Below are positions 50,102 to 57,984 of a DNA stretch of 64,000 nt, piece by piece. Location of the stretch: contig NZ_MKVA01000008.1 of NCBI RefSeq assembly GCF_001899075.1, positions 124,001-188,000 of the forward strand. The letters run 5' to 3'. Within the stretch, counting starts at the first letter, position 1; the number at the start of each line of letters is the position of its first letter. This DNA comes from Devosia sp. 67-54 (GTDB lineage: Bacteria > Pseudomonadota > Alphaproteobacteria > Rhizobiales > Devosiaceae). The position numbers and the translations under genes are program-made. The notes below the pieces were generated by a model. The model ran no database searches. It was not told the DNA's origin and saw only the letters and a program-made list of their open reading frames with translations.

Positions 50102-50145
50102 TGTTGTAAATGCAACAATATATCATCTATGTAGCAATTGCTACA
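50102..50145. promoter_or_regulatory. Inverted repeats between the RpiR gene and a phosphatase gene
   Basis: TGTTG-N6-CAACA at 50102-50117 and the perfect 16-bp palindrome TGTAGCAATTGCTACA at 50130-50145. They lie in a 69-bp divergent gap and are the probable operators of the RpiR protein, controlling both directions. Confidence 0.6.
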
Positions 50146-50169
50146 CACAGATGATGCTTGGACACTGGA

Positions 50170-50802
50170 ATGACTCGACGTGATCCGGCGGTTAAAACCG
50201 CATCAAGGCAAGGCGGAAGACTGCGTCTGCTCCGGCGCGTGGCTCTGGGGATTGCCGCTCTCCTCCTCCTCGCTGGAGTCATGGCGGGCGGGTGGGCGAC
50301 CTTTATTCAGTACACGGGCAACTTCCATGCCGTGGAGCCTGGGAGCGTCTACCGCTCCAATACCCTTGGGTCCGCGCAGCTCGAAAAGGTTTTGGCGGAT
50401 GAGCACATCAAGACCATCCTCAACCTTCGTGGCGGATCGGAAAGCGACGCGTGGTATGCAGCCGAGCGACAGACGGCCGCTGCCCACGGCGTAAAGTTCG
50501 TGGACGTGACGCTTTCTGCCTACGAAATCCCCGACAAGGCTTTGATGGGAGAGTTGATCAGCGCGCTCGAGACCCTTCCACGCCCGCTGTTGGTTCATTG
50601 CAATCACGGGGCAGACCGCACGGGGCTTGCGTCGGCCCTCTACGAATATCTGGTGGCTGGGAAGAGTGCCAACGAGTCCGGTCGGCAGCTATCGTTCTAC
50701 TACGGCCACTTCCCGTGGTTTCCGAGCCGGACCGGGGCCATGGACATTGCCTTCTGGCAGGTCGTTCACGACAGGCCAATGCCACCGGCGAAGATCCTGT
50801 AA
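50170..50802 (+). CDS. Membrane-anchored tyrosine/dual-specificity phosphatase
   Basis: A 210-residue protein with one N-terminal span (VALGIAALLLLAGVMAGGW) and a phosphatase domain: general-acid loop near KFVDVTLSAYEIPD and the P-loop LVHCNHGADRTGLAS (HCxxGxxR). The signature is complete, so it should be active. The domain would face the periplasm, as in envelope phosphatases acting on lipid phosphates or sugars. It diverges from the RpiR gene. Confidence 0.87.
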   Translation: MTRRDPAVKTASRQGGRLRLLRRVALGIAALLLLAGVMAGGWATFIQYTGNFHAVEPGSVYRSNTLGSAQLEKVLADEHIKTILNLRGGSESDAWYAAERQTAAAHGVKFVDVTLSAYEIPDKALMGELISALETLPRPLLVHCNHGADRTGLASALYEYLVAGKSANESGRQLSFYYGHFPWFPSRTGAMDIAFWQVVHDRPMPPAKIL

Positions 50803-50830
50803 CTCAGGCCGAGAGCGGGACCAGCGTCGC

Positions 50831-52348
50831 TCAAGCCAAGCCGGGGAAAAAGTCCGTCTTGATGCGCCAGGCTGGGACGCCGAGCTCACGCAGCGACTCG
50901 CGCGTCGCGCTCACCATTGGTTGCGGTCCCGAGACATAGAAGGTGCGATCGCGATAGTCCGGGATGCGCTCCTCAATCATGTCGGCGTCGATGAAACCGA
51001 CTTTCATGTCCGACGTCGCGCCCGTGGCGTCGCGCACCGCATACCAGGTTGGGATGCCCAGTTCGTCGCGGGCTCGCTTCAGTACGTCGGCATAGGCGAC
51101 TTCATCGAGGCGGTTGTTGCCGTAGAGCACTTTGATTGGCCGCGTTTCGCCGCGTTCGAGCAGTTCCTCAAGCATTGAGCGAAACGGCGTCATGCCGATC
51201 CCACCAGCGATGAAGGCGAGCTTGCGCCGCCGATTGCGCGGTAGCGTGAAGCTGCCTGCCAACTGCGATGCCACGATCTGGTCGCCGGGCTGCAACTGCG
51301 ACAGCCCCCGCTTGAACGCGCTCCCCCGCGGAGAGAACTTCACGCCGAGCCGCACTGCGTCCTCGCTGGGCGACGATGCAATGGTAAAGTAGCGGCGGTT
51401 GCCGCGGCTGTCCGACCCCTGCAGCGGCAGCGTCCATTCGAGATACTGCCCGGCAGCAAACGCGAGTTTCCGGTCGGGCTGGAAGACGAAGTCGTAGACG
51501 CCCGCTGCAGCCTGCTCGATCCGCTCGAGCGTCAGGACAACGCGGCCCTGAGGGCTCACGATCACGGTCAACAGGTTGCCGACCAGCAGGGCGACCTCGG
51601 GCGTGAAGTAATAACGGGCGATGGCGACGTTGGGCGCGGCCAACCCACCGACCACTACACCGTAAATGAGGCGCCAGACTTTGCCTTGGGGTGCAGTCAG
51701 GGGTTCGGTCAGCATGACACAGGCGAAGAAGAAGAACGGGGAGTCGAAGAGGGCGAAGCGCATCGACTGCAGCGCGTCGGAGGGATTGCCGGTCAGCACA
51801 GTGACACCAAGGTTGGCAACCGCGAAGGCAAGCACCAGATCGAACCGCCGCAGCTTCCGCACGATCAGCAGCCCGCCGATGACGACAATTGGCATCAGCC
51901 AAATTTGCCCCGAGACCCACCAGGTCGCCGGATGGTCGAGCAGCAGCGCGGGGAGCGCCACGCCGAGTGCCGCCGGGTTGAAGACGTGCCGCCGACGCAC
52001 CGAGAAGATAAACTTCGAGGCCATCGCCCAAGCGGACGCAAACACGATCGCCCCGGCCGCTGAGAGATCCCCGAGCGGCGCCGGGTCCATGATCAGCACG
52101 ATAATCAGGCCGGTAATGTAGATACTCTCGACGTTGGGGATCGCGCCGAAGACACGAGCGAAAATCTGGTTGGCGATCCAGCCGCCGGTGATCACCAGCA
52201 CCGTCGATAAAGCGAGCGCGATGGGATCGACGGCGATCAGGTGGAGCGTGCCGAGCACAGCAGCCACGAGCACAAGACCGACGAGATACCAAAGGACCAG
52301 CCGATACATGGTAACGCGGTCGATGAAGCGGTCGATGAGGGAAATCAT
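50831..52348 (-). CDS. RnfD/NqrB-like membrane domain fused to FNR-type reductase
   Basis: A 505-residue fusion. Residues 1-250 hold about eight spans like NqrB/RnfD (VRRRHVFNPAALGVALPALL). Residues 265-505 form a ferredoxin-NADP reductase module: FAD motif RRYFTIASSP, NAD(P) loop AGGIGMTPFRSM and YVSGPQPMV. It would pass electrons from cytosolic NAD(P)H across the membrane. No [ST]GAT flavinylation motif is visible in the membrane half. Coupled by ATGA to ApbE. Confidence 0.85.
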   Translation of the reverse strand: MISLIDRFIDRVTMYRLVLWYLVGLVLVAAVLGTLHLIAVDPIALALSTVLVITGGWIANQIFARVFGAIPNVESIYITGLIIVLIMDPAPLGDLSAAGAIVFASAWAMASKFIFSVRRRHVFNPAALGVALPALLLDHPATWWVSGQIWLMPIVVIGGLLIVRKLRRFDLVLAFAVANLGVTVLTGNPSDALQSMRFALFDSPFFFFACVMLTEPLTAPQGKVWRLIYGVVVGGLAAPNVAIARYYFTPEVALLVGNLLTVIVSPQGRVVLTLERIEQAAAGVYDFVFQPDRKLAFAAGQYLEWTLPLQGSDSRGNRRYFTIASSPSEDAVRLGVKFSPRGSAFKRGLSQLQPGDQIVASQLAGSFTLPRNRRRKLAFIAGGIGMTPFRSMLEELLERGETRPIKVLYGNNRLDEVAYADVLKRARDELGIPTWYAVRDATGATSDMKVGFIDADMIEERIPDYRDRTFYVSGPQPMVSATRESLRELGVPAWRIKTDFFPGLA

Positions 52349-53088
52349 GACGCGATGAACCTCTGGAAGCCGGAAGTCATCGTCGCCACATGGTTGCTGT
52401 CGATGGCGTAGCCCTCAAGCCCGGACGACGCCTCGATGAAAGCGATACCGTCCCTGCCCATGGCGAAGGCGGCTGTGGCGAAGCGGTCTGCCTCGTAGGC
52501 ATCGGGGCCTACGATTGTCATGCCAGCAATGTCGCCGGACGCGGCGGTCGCTCTATGTGGATCATAGATGTGCTCGCCCCGGACATAGCTGCCGGACGTG
52601 GCGATGCCAGCATCGCCAGGCACCAGCACTTTGATGATTTCCTGCTCCGAGAACGGGCTGCGGATGCCGACGCGCCAGCACTGGCCCCGCTCGTTGTGGC
52701 CGCGGCACTGAATGTCGCCGCCCGCCTCGAGACAGTAGTTGCGAAAGCCGAGCCCTTCCACGAGCCGCGCCGCGTTGCGGATAGCCCAGCCCTTGACCAG
52801 ACCGGACGGGTCAATCAGGCCATCGGGCCGTCGGATGTCGAAGTAGCCGGCCGTTTCGTGCCGCGTCAGCTCGGCAAGCCCCAGCACCTCGGTCATCTCG
52901 GCGCTCAGCCGCGCGCCGCGCAGCTCGCCGCGGTTCATCGCGGAGAGCTCGCTCGCTGGCTTGTACGGACTGAAGCGTTCGTCCACATTGTTGAAATACT
53001 GGAACGCCGCTTCAGCTGCGCGGCCGTCCACATCCTCAACTACGTCGACGGTGATCGGCATGCCCATGATCAGGCGGGTCTCACGCAC
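52345..53088 (-). CDS. apbE: FAD:protein FMN transferase (ApbE)
   Basis: A 247-residue ApbE-family enzyme that attaches FMN to Thr in target proteins. Visible landmarks are the start RLIMGMPITVDV, the DPSGLVKGWA segment, LEAGGDIQCRG and the FAD/Mg site GIATSGSYVRGEHIYDP. The usual signal peptide or lipobox is absent, which is odd because its target is exported. It overlaps the FMN-binding gene by 8 bp and the reductase gene by 4 bp. Confidence 0.9.
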   Translation of the reverse strand: MRETRLIMGMPITVDVVEDVDGRAAEAAFQYFNNVDERFSPYKPASELSAMNRGELRGARLSAEMTEVLGLAELTRHETAGYFDIRRPDGLIDPSGLVKGWAIRNAARLVEGLGFRNYCLEAGGDIQCRGHNERGQCWRVGIRSPFSEQEIIKVLVPGDAGIATSGSYVRGEHIYDPHRATAASGDIAGMTIVGPDAYEADRFATAAFAMGRDGIAFIEASSGLEGYAIDSNHVATMTSGFQRFIAS

Positions 53089-53767
53089 CGGCGCCGCCAG
53101 CTTGCTGCAGCGCGTTGCCGAGCGAGCGCAGATAGGCCTCGCTGGTCAGCGTCGCACCGGACACCGTGTCGACATTAGCACTGTCGGCAGCAATCACTTC
53201 CTGCTTCAGCATCGGCAGCGCCTGGCTGTTGATGTAGCGCGAGGTACGGCGGTCGCTGGGGTACGACAGCACTTTGACTGCTGCGATCTGGTGATTGGCA
53301 ACGGTCACCTGCACTTGAACCCGGCCGTAGTAGGCGTTTTCGCTCGTCCCGGTATAAGTGCCGTCGCGATATCCGCTCGAGCTTGCCGCTGCCGTGTCGA
53401 CAGAGGCTGCAGTCTCTACTGCGGCGGGAGGTGGGGTTGGCCGCGGGCGTGGCAGCGGCGGGACTGGCCTCGACGTGATCTCGGCGATGATCGGCGCAGT
53501 GAGTTGCCGCTTAAGGGCGGGCGCGACCGCAACTGGCTTTGCGTCGGCGATCGTCGGGGCAAGCTGGCTGCTCGAGGGCTCGGACGACGCGGCCTGCAAA
53601 GACCCAGACGGTGCTCTCTGAGGGAGCGTAGTGAAGGCCGCAGGTGCCACACTTTGAGGGATTGGAGGCGGCGTATCTTGGTCGCCGAACGGCAAGACAT
53701 GGTTTGCCGCGGCTACGTAGACACCAGAGGCGGCAATGAAGGCGATCGAAAACAGGGTCTTCTTCAC
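53081..53767 (-). CDS. Exported FMN-binding-domain protein, ApbE substrate
   Basis: About 228 residues from the GTG at 53767; a longer GTG start at 53839 is possible. Signal/anchor helix (KKTLFSIAFIAASGVYVAA), a long Pro/Ala-rich linker and a C-terminal FMN_bind domain with the flavinylation site DTVSGATLTS (Thr near residue 205) and preceding YRDGTYTGTS. It should carry covalent FMN in the periplasm, reached by a flexible tether. Translationally coupled to apbE. Confidence 0.87.
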   Translation of the reverse strand: MKKTLFSIAFIAASGVYVAAANHVLPFGDQDTPPPIPQSVAPAAFTTLPQRAPSGSLQAASSEPSSSQLAPTIADAKPVAVAPALKRQLTAPIIAEITSRPVPPLPRPRPTPPPAAVETAASVDTAAASSSGYRDGTYTGTSENAYYGRVQVQVTVANHQIAAVKVLSYPSDRRTSRYINSQALPMLKQEVIAADSANVDTVSGATLTSEAYLRSLGNALQQAGGAGA

Positions 53768-53848
53768 GGGACGGGCCTTGCAGAATGATGCGTTGCCGGT
53801 AGTCAGCGCCCGTAAACTGACATGAACCTGACGCACCACATTAACGCC

Positions 53849-53865
53849 CGTAAGGTTGGTGTAAG
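53849..53865 (+). promoter_or_regulatory. TGTAAG direct-repeat site C
   Basis: CGTAAG (53849-53854) and TGTAAG (53860-53865) at an 11-bp period. It lies 38 bp upstream of response regulator 3 and in the divergent promoter region of the flavinylation operon, so it could control both. Confidence 0.6.
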
Positions 53866-53903
53866 TCTCGCCGCGTATGACGCAGCACCGCCATCTTTGA
53901 GTT

Positions 53904-54566
53904 ATGATGCGAATATTGTTGGTTGAGGATGACGAAATGCTTGGAGGCGCGGTGCGCGATCACCTTGGCGCCAACGGGCACGCAACCGACTGGATGCTGT
54001 CGATTGCCGACGCGGCGCACGCACGTGCGACGACTTCATACGACCTGGTCCTGCTCGATCTTGGTCTCCCTGACGGAAGTGGTCTCGGATTCCTGCGAGC
54101 GCTAAGGCGCATGAATGAGGGGGTGCCGGTGATCATCCTCACGGCGATGGACCAGCTGACGACCCGCATCGATGGTCTCAACGCGGGAGCCGACGACTAT
54201 CTCGTCAAGCCTTTCGATCTGGGAGAACTTTTGGCGCGCGTATCGGCCGTCTCACGGCGGTATACCGGCAACGCCAATCCCCTCATCAAGATCGGTCCAC
54301 TGACGATCGATCAGGCACGCCGGACTGCTGCCGTCGACGGTCAAGGCCTCGATCTAACGGCACGCGAATGGGCGATCCTGGACAGACTTGCTCAGCATCC
54401 GGGTGTCGTGATTTCCAAGGCACAACTGGAAGATGCGCTGTTCGAATTCGGCGCCGAAGTCGAAAGCAATGCGGTAGAGGTTTATGTCAGCCGTCTGCGC
54501 AAAAAGCTGGGCCATCACCTGATCCACACATCGCGTGGCATGGGATATCGGCTGGCTGCTTCATGA
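53904..54566 (+). CDS. OmpR-family response regulator 3
   Basis: A 220-residue regulator: VEDDEM acidic pair, phospho-acceptor Asp in VLLDLGLPDGSG, Lys in YLVKPFDLGE, winged-helix output LTAREWAILDRLAQHP and VEVYVSRLRKKLG. QseB/TctD branch. Kinase 3 overlaps its end by 4 bp. It diverges from the flavinylation operon, a likely target. Confidence 0.92.
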   Translation: MMRILLVEDDEMLGGAVRDHLGANGHATDWMLSIADAAHARATTSYDLVLLDLGLPDGSGLGFLRALRRMNEGVPVIILTAMDQLTTRIDGLNAGADDYLVKPFDLGELLARVSAVSRRYTGNANPLIKIGPLTIDQARRTAAVDGQGLDLTAREWAILDRLAQHPGVVISKAQLEDALFEFGAEVESNAVEVYVSRLRKKLGHHLIHTSRGMGYRLAAS

Positions 54567-55906
54567 CCGCACCGAGCTTGACCCGGCGACTGATCTGGAC
54601 GCTGACGCTGGCGGCGGTGATCCTGTGGCTGCTGTCGGCGCTGCTCGCCGCCAACACACTGCGCGCTCGCCTCAACGATGCGTTTGACGGCGGACTCAGG
54701 GAGACCGCCGAACGCATCCTGTCACTGGCCGTGGACAGCCTCCGGGACGAGTCGAACGAACTACACGTCGACGACCGGGGCCATGAAGTTCCACTGCTCG
54801 ACGACGGTGGCGCTGAGTACATTGTCTATCAGGTGCGCGTGGCCGATGGCCATGTTCTGCTGCGCTCCCACGACGCACCAGAAACAGCCTTCGAAGTTCC
54901 CCTCAAAGGCGGGTTTGCCGACGCTGGAGCTTGGCGTGTCTACACCGTAGGGGACCCGAGCGGTCAGGCGTTCACGCAGGTTGCGGAAAGCAATGCCCAT
55001 CGCGCTGACTCTCTTTGGAGCAGTGTTCTCGCACTACTGTGGCCGATCGGTCTCTTGGTTCCGCTATCAGCGCTAGGGATCTACACAGCCGTGCGAACGG
55101 GGCTTCGCCCAGTACGAACGTTCAGTGCGCGAGTTGCGGAGCAGCACGCCACCAGTCTCGCCCCGGTCGCCGCTGATGAGCTGCCCCGGGAGTTGCAACC
55201 AATCGCAGGTGCGGTGAATGACTTGATCAGCCGCGTAAGCATGGCGCTCGAGGCTGAGCGGGCATTCGCGTCTAACAGCGCCCATGAACTTAGAACCCCG
55301 ATCGCCGGCAGTCTGGCGCAAACGCAACGGCTAGTCGCAGAACTGGGCGACGGCCCTACGAAAGAGCGCGCCCTTCAGATCGAGGCCTCGCTGATGCGCC
55401 TCAAGCATCTGTCGGAAAAACTCCTGCAGCTCGCACGCGCAGAGGCAGGTCTCGGCGCATCGGCCGGGGCCGTCAATCTGTTGCCAGCACTTGACGTCGT
55501 TGTAGACGATTTCAGGCGAACGCTGCGCTCCGAGGGAACCCTGCACTACGAGGTCTCCCCGGATGCCAACCTGTTCGCCACGATGGATGTTGACGCCTTC
55601 GGCATTGCGATCCGCAATTTGCTTGAGAACGCCCATCGCTACGGAGATCTCAGCCAGCCGATCACTGTCAGGGCAGGGGCGGGCTCGGTGGAAATCAGTA
55701 ACGGCGGAGCATCCGTCCCGGCGGATCGACTGTCTCGTCTCACGGATCGGTTCGTGCGCGCCAGTGATCGTGGACAGGGCGCCGGACTTGGGCTCGCTAT
55801 TGTCGTGAGCCTCGTCCAGCAGGCTGGAGGGCATTTGGAGCTAATTTCGCCGGTACAGGGCTCGGACAAAGGCTTCATGGTACGCATCGTCCTTCCGACC
55901 TCCTAG
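54563..55906 (+). CDS. Sensor histidine kinase 3
   Basis: A 447-residue membrane kinase: N-terminal span (LIWTLTLAAVILWLLSALLA), a periplasmic 2CSK-type sensor, a second span near residue 155, HAMP-like linker, His in SNSAHELRTPIAGS (about residue 241), N box LLENAHRYGD and G2 GQGAGLGLAIV. Partner of response regulator 3. The ATG at 54563 follows from the ATGA overlap. Confidence 0.92.
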   Translation: MTAPSLTRRLIWTLTLAAVILWLLSALLAANTLRARLNDAFDGGLRETAERILSLAVDSLRDESNELHVDDRGHEVPLLDDGGAEYIVYQVRVADGHVLLRSHDAPETAFEVPLKGGFADAGAWRVYTVGDPSGQAFTQVAESNAHRADSLWSSVLALLWPIGLLVPLSALGIYTAVRTGLRPVRTFSARVAEQHATSLAPVAADELPRELQPIAGAVNDLISRVSMALEAERAFASNSAHELRTPIAGSLAQTQRLVAELGDGPTKERALQIEASLMRLKHLSEKLLQLARAEAGLGASAGAVNLLPALDVVVDDFRRTLRSEGTLHYEVSPDANLFATMDVDAFGIAIRNLLENAHRYGDLSQPITVRAGAGSVEISNGGASVPADRLSRLTDRFVRASDRGQGAGLGLAIVVSLVQQAGGHLELISPVQGSDKGFMVRIVLPTS

Positions 55907-56201
55907 CGAGTTTGCATGACTACGGACAATCCTAGCGTTCATCCGAAACCCACTACGTGCATCTGTTGGCTAGAGGCGAGCGGCGGCCCGAGCATATCCG
56001 GCGGGGCTCCGCTCCGTCCGCGCTCGGCCTCCCGACCAGCCAAACGGGCCAATCACAGGAGCGAACACAGCCAAATCGCCGACTAAATCAACGATATCGG
56101 CCAGGAGCTGCCGTCAGCGGTCATCGTCGCTCGTTGGGGCGCCCCCTCAGTCCACATCGAGCCTGCAACGTGTCGTCATCCAGCCCACATTGCTCTGAAG
56201 C

Positions 56202-56585
56202 TCACCGGGCGCACCACAAACCTCGCAACATGACCGGACACACATGTTCGGCTGCCTCGATCGCCTGCTGGGCAAGGTCGGGAAGGTCGCCGGTCCAGTA
56301 GAGGCGCAGGCTGGCAAACTTCTCGTTGATCTGGACCGGCTGCCAGTCGGGCTGCGGCGCGATTTCCGTCAGCCAGCAGAAGAGCGCATCGAGCAGATCG
56401 GTCCAGCCGTGGAAGCACTCGAATCCAACGGTGGCGTGCATATGTCGCGAGTGAAGCGCCAGCAGATCGTCGTGGGTCGGCCGCACCAGCATGCGCGTCG
56501 TCGGGTTGAAGCGGCGCCGGCGGATGCGCTGCACATTTATGACGTCATCGCGATAGAACTGCATGATGGCGTGGTCGGCCTGCAC
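56202..56585 (-). CDS. Chimeric open frame, DUF932 tail joined to an unrecognised domain
   Basis: 127 codons. The first 20 or so (QADHAIMQFYRDDVINVQRI) continue the reading of the broken DUF932 gene just upstream, past its premature stop; from RRRFNPTTRMLVRP on a different domain follows (FECFHGWTDLLDALFCWL, then INEKFASLRLYWTG), resembling small plasmid/phage proteins with a VxEKFGxLRFY motif. Probably the decayed joint of two genes. Confidence 0.45.
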   Translation of the reverse strand: MQADHAIMQFYRDDVINVQRIRRRRFNPTTRMLVRPTHDDLLALHSRHMHATVGFECFHGWTDLLDALFCWLTEIAPQPDWQPVQINEKFASLRLYWTGDLPDLAQQAIEAAEHVCPVMLRGLWCAR

Positions 56586-57060
56586 CTCGGAAAGTTCCGT
56601 CTCTTAGTAGGTGAGGAGCTTCTGGTGCTGCTTCTCGCGGGTAAGCGCCAGGGGCTCGATTATCTCCCCGATGAGGCCGGGCAAGTCGCGCTTCGCGTTC
56701 GCCGTGTGCTTGCGCTTGATGGCGATGTCGGCGACGAACGCGAGGTTGTCGCAAACGAACACGCGAGAGCCGAAGCCTATCGAGATGGGAAGCGCTTGTC
56801 GTGGCTGTTCCGCAGCCCCACGGTGGCGGTATGACCAGTGTATTTGCTCTTGAGGGTGAGTACCCCGAAGAAGCGCATGCCGTCGGGCGTAACGCCGAAA
56901 TGCTGCTCGACAATCTCGTGGCCGAAGTAGGCCAAGCTGTGGGCAACCAAGTCAACGACGCGGTGGTGGCAATCGGGACATGCGTCTCGGTCGCCTCGAA
57001 GGAGACCGACCAGTTGAATGCCGGCGATCTCCTGAACGCTGCCAAGTCCCTAGAGCGAGC
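56524..57060 (-). pseudogene. Broken DUF932 (plasmid/phage-related) gene
   Basis: Read on the minus strand, the DUF932 hallmarks GLRNSHDKRFP, FGSRVFVCDNLAF and KRKHTANAKRDLP are clear, but they lie in two frames with frameshifts near 56788 and 56970, and a TAA (56606-56604) interrupts the frame after KLLTY. DUF932 genes are typical accessory genes of plasmids and phages. Neighbouring DNA on both sides is also degenerate. Confidence 0.7.
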
Positions 57061-57085
57061 CGAAGACTTCGTAGCAAGCCAATGA

Positions 57086-57984
57086 CAAGGGGCGCCCTCT
57101 TCCTTTAGAAAAGCCGCCCGATGGCGACAAACCACGAAGCCCAGGGCACAGGAAGTGCCAAGGCGAGGCGGTAGTTCGTACCGTCCGGCTTGCTGGCTTC
57201 GAACAAGAGGAAGCTGGTCATGACCAGTTCTCCTTATTCTCGCGCGGGGTCCCTTGGGGTAGCCAAAACTCGCGACGCTAGACCAGCGTTTGCGGGATTT
57301 TTCCGGTAAGCCATCAGGAGTGATCCCGCGAAGACGCTTTGACTATCTCGTTTCGAGCGCATCTTTGCGTCGCGCGGATGATACATGTCGCTGGCAGGGT
57401 CAAAGTTCAAGTCCCCTAGAGTTCAGAAACGCCAGAATTAGGAAAACTGGGAGAGACGTCGTGGTGGCGAAGTCAGCGCGGCGCACCGGCTCGTTGTTGA
57501 GGTCAACTTCAAGGGCGAATAGAGCTTGCCGCCAGACGGATACTGAAGGCCGAATAGCGCGTCCAGCGTAAGGGGCTCATCGTAGCTTTTGATGCCGTGG
57601 CGGATGCAGAGATATGATAGTATTGGTGAGCGACGACATTTTTGCGCGCGATGTTTGACCCCATGGCGGGCGCAAGCCGTTCGGGCGCCAATAAAAAAGG
57701 TGTACTCCTTCGCTTTTGACTGACCAATGCTTCTGCCATTCCGCACTACGTGGGGCCTGTTGATCTGGTTACGGGTTGTCCCGGTTGTTTGGAGCTCGAT
57801 TAGCGAGCACGGGCGCCTACGGCCCATTGTGCTTTCATTCTCGGCCTCCTAACTGCGTACCGCGCAGGCACGGCGATGCCCAACGACCTCCATCTCGATA
57901 TCCCATGGACTCTGTTTCGATCGCCCCTTCAACCTGGACGACCGAGACCCATCTGCGTGGTCATGTACAACTCGCGCATGATCC
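57086..57984. other. Degenerate interval of about 900 bp
   Basis: Several short frames on both strands, none with a recognisable domain, and composition less GC-rich than elsewhere. A minus-strand stretch near 57440-57620 (LCIRHGIKSYDEPLTLDALF) has some coding character but no start or complete frame. I take it as decayed mobile-element DNA containing the promoter of the primase gene. Confidence 0.45.

Noticed and set aside
57438-57827. 129-codon minus-strand frame
   Set aside because: Parts look coding but no domain or start signal is found; treated as decayed DNA.
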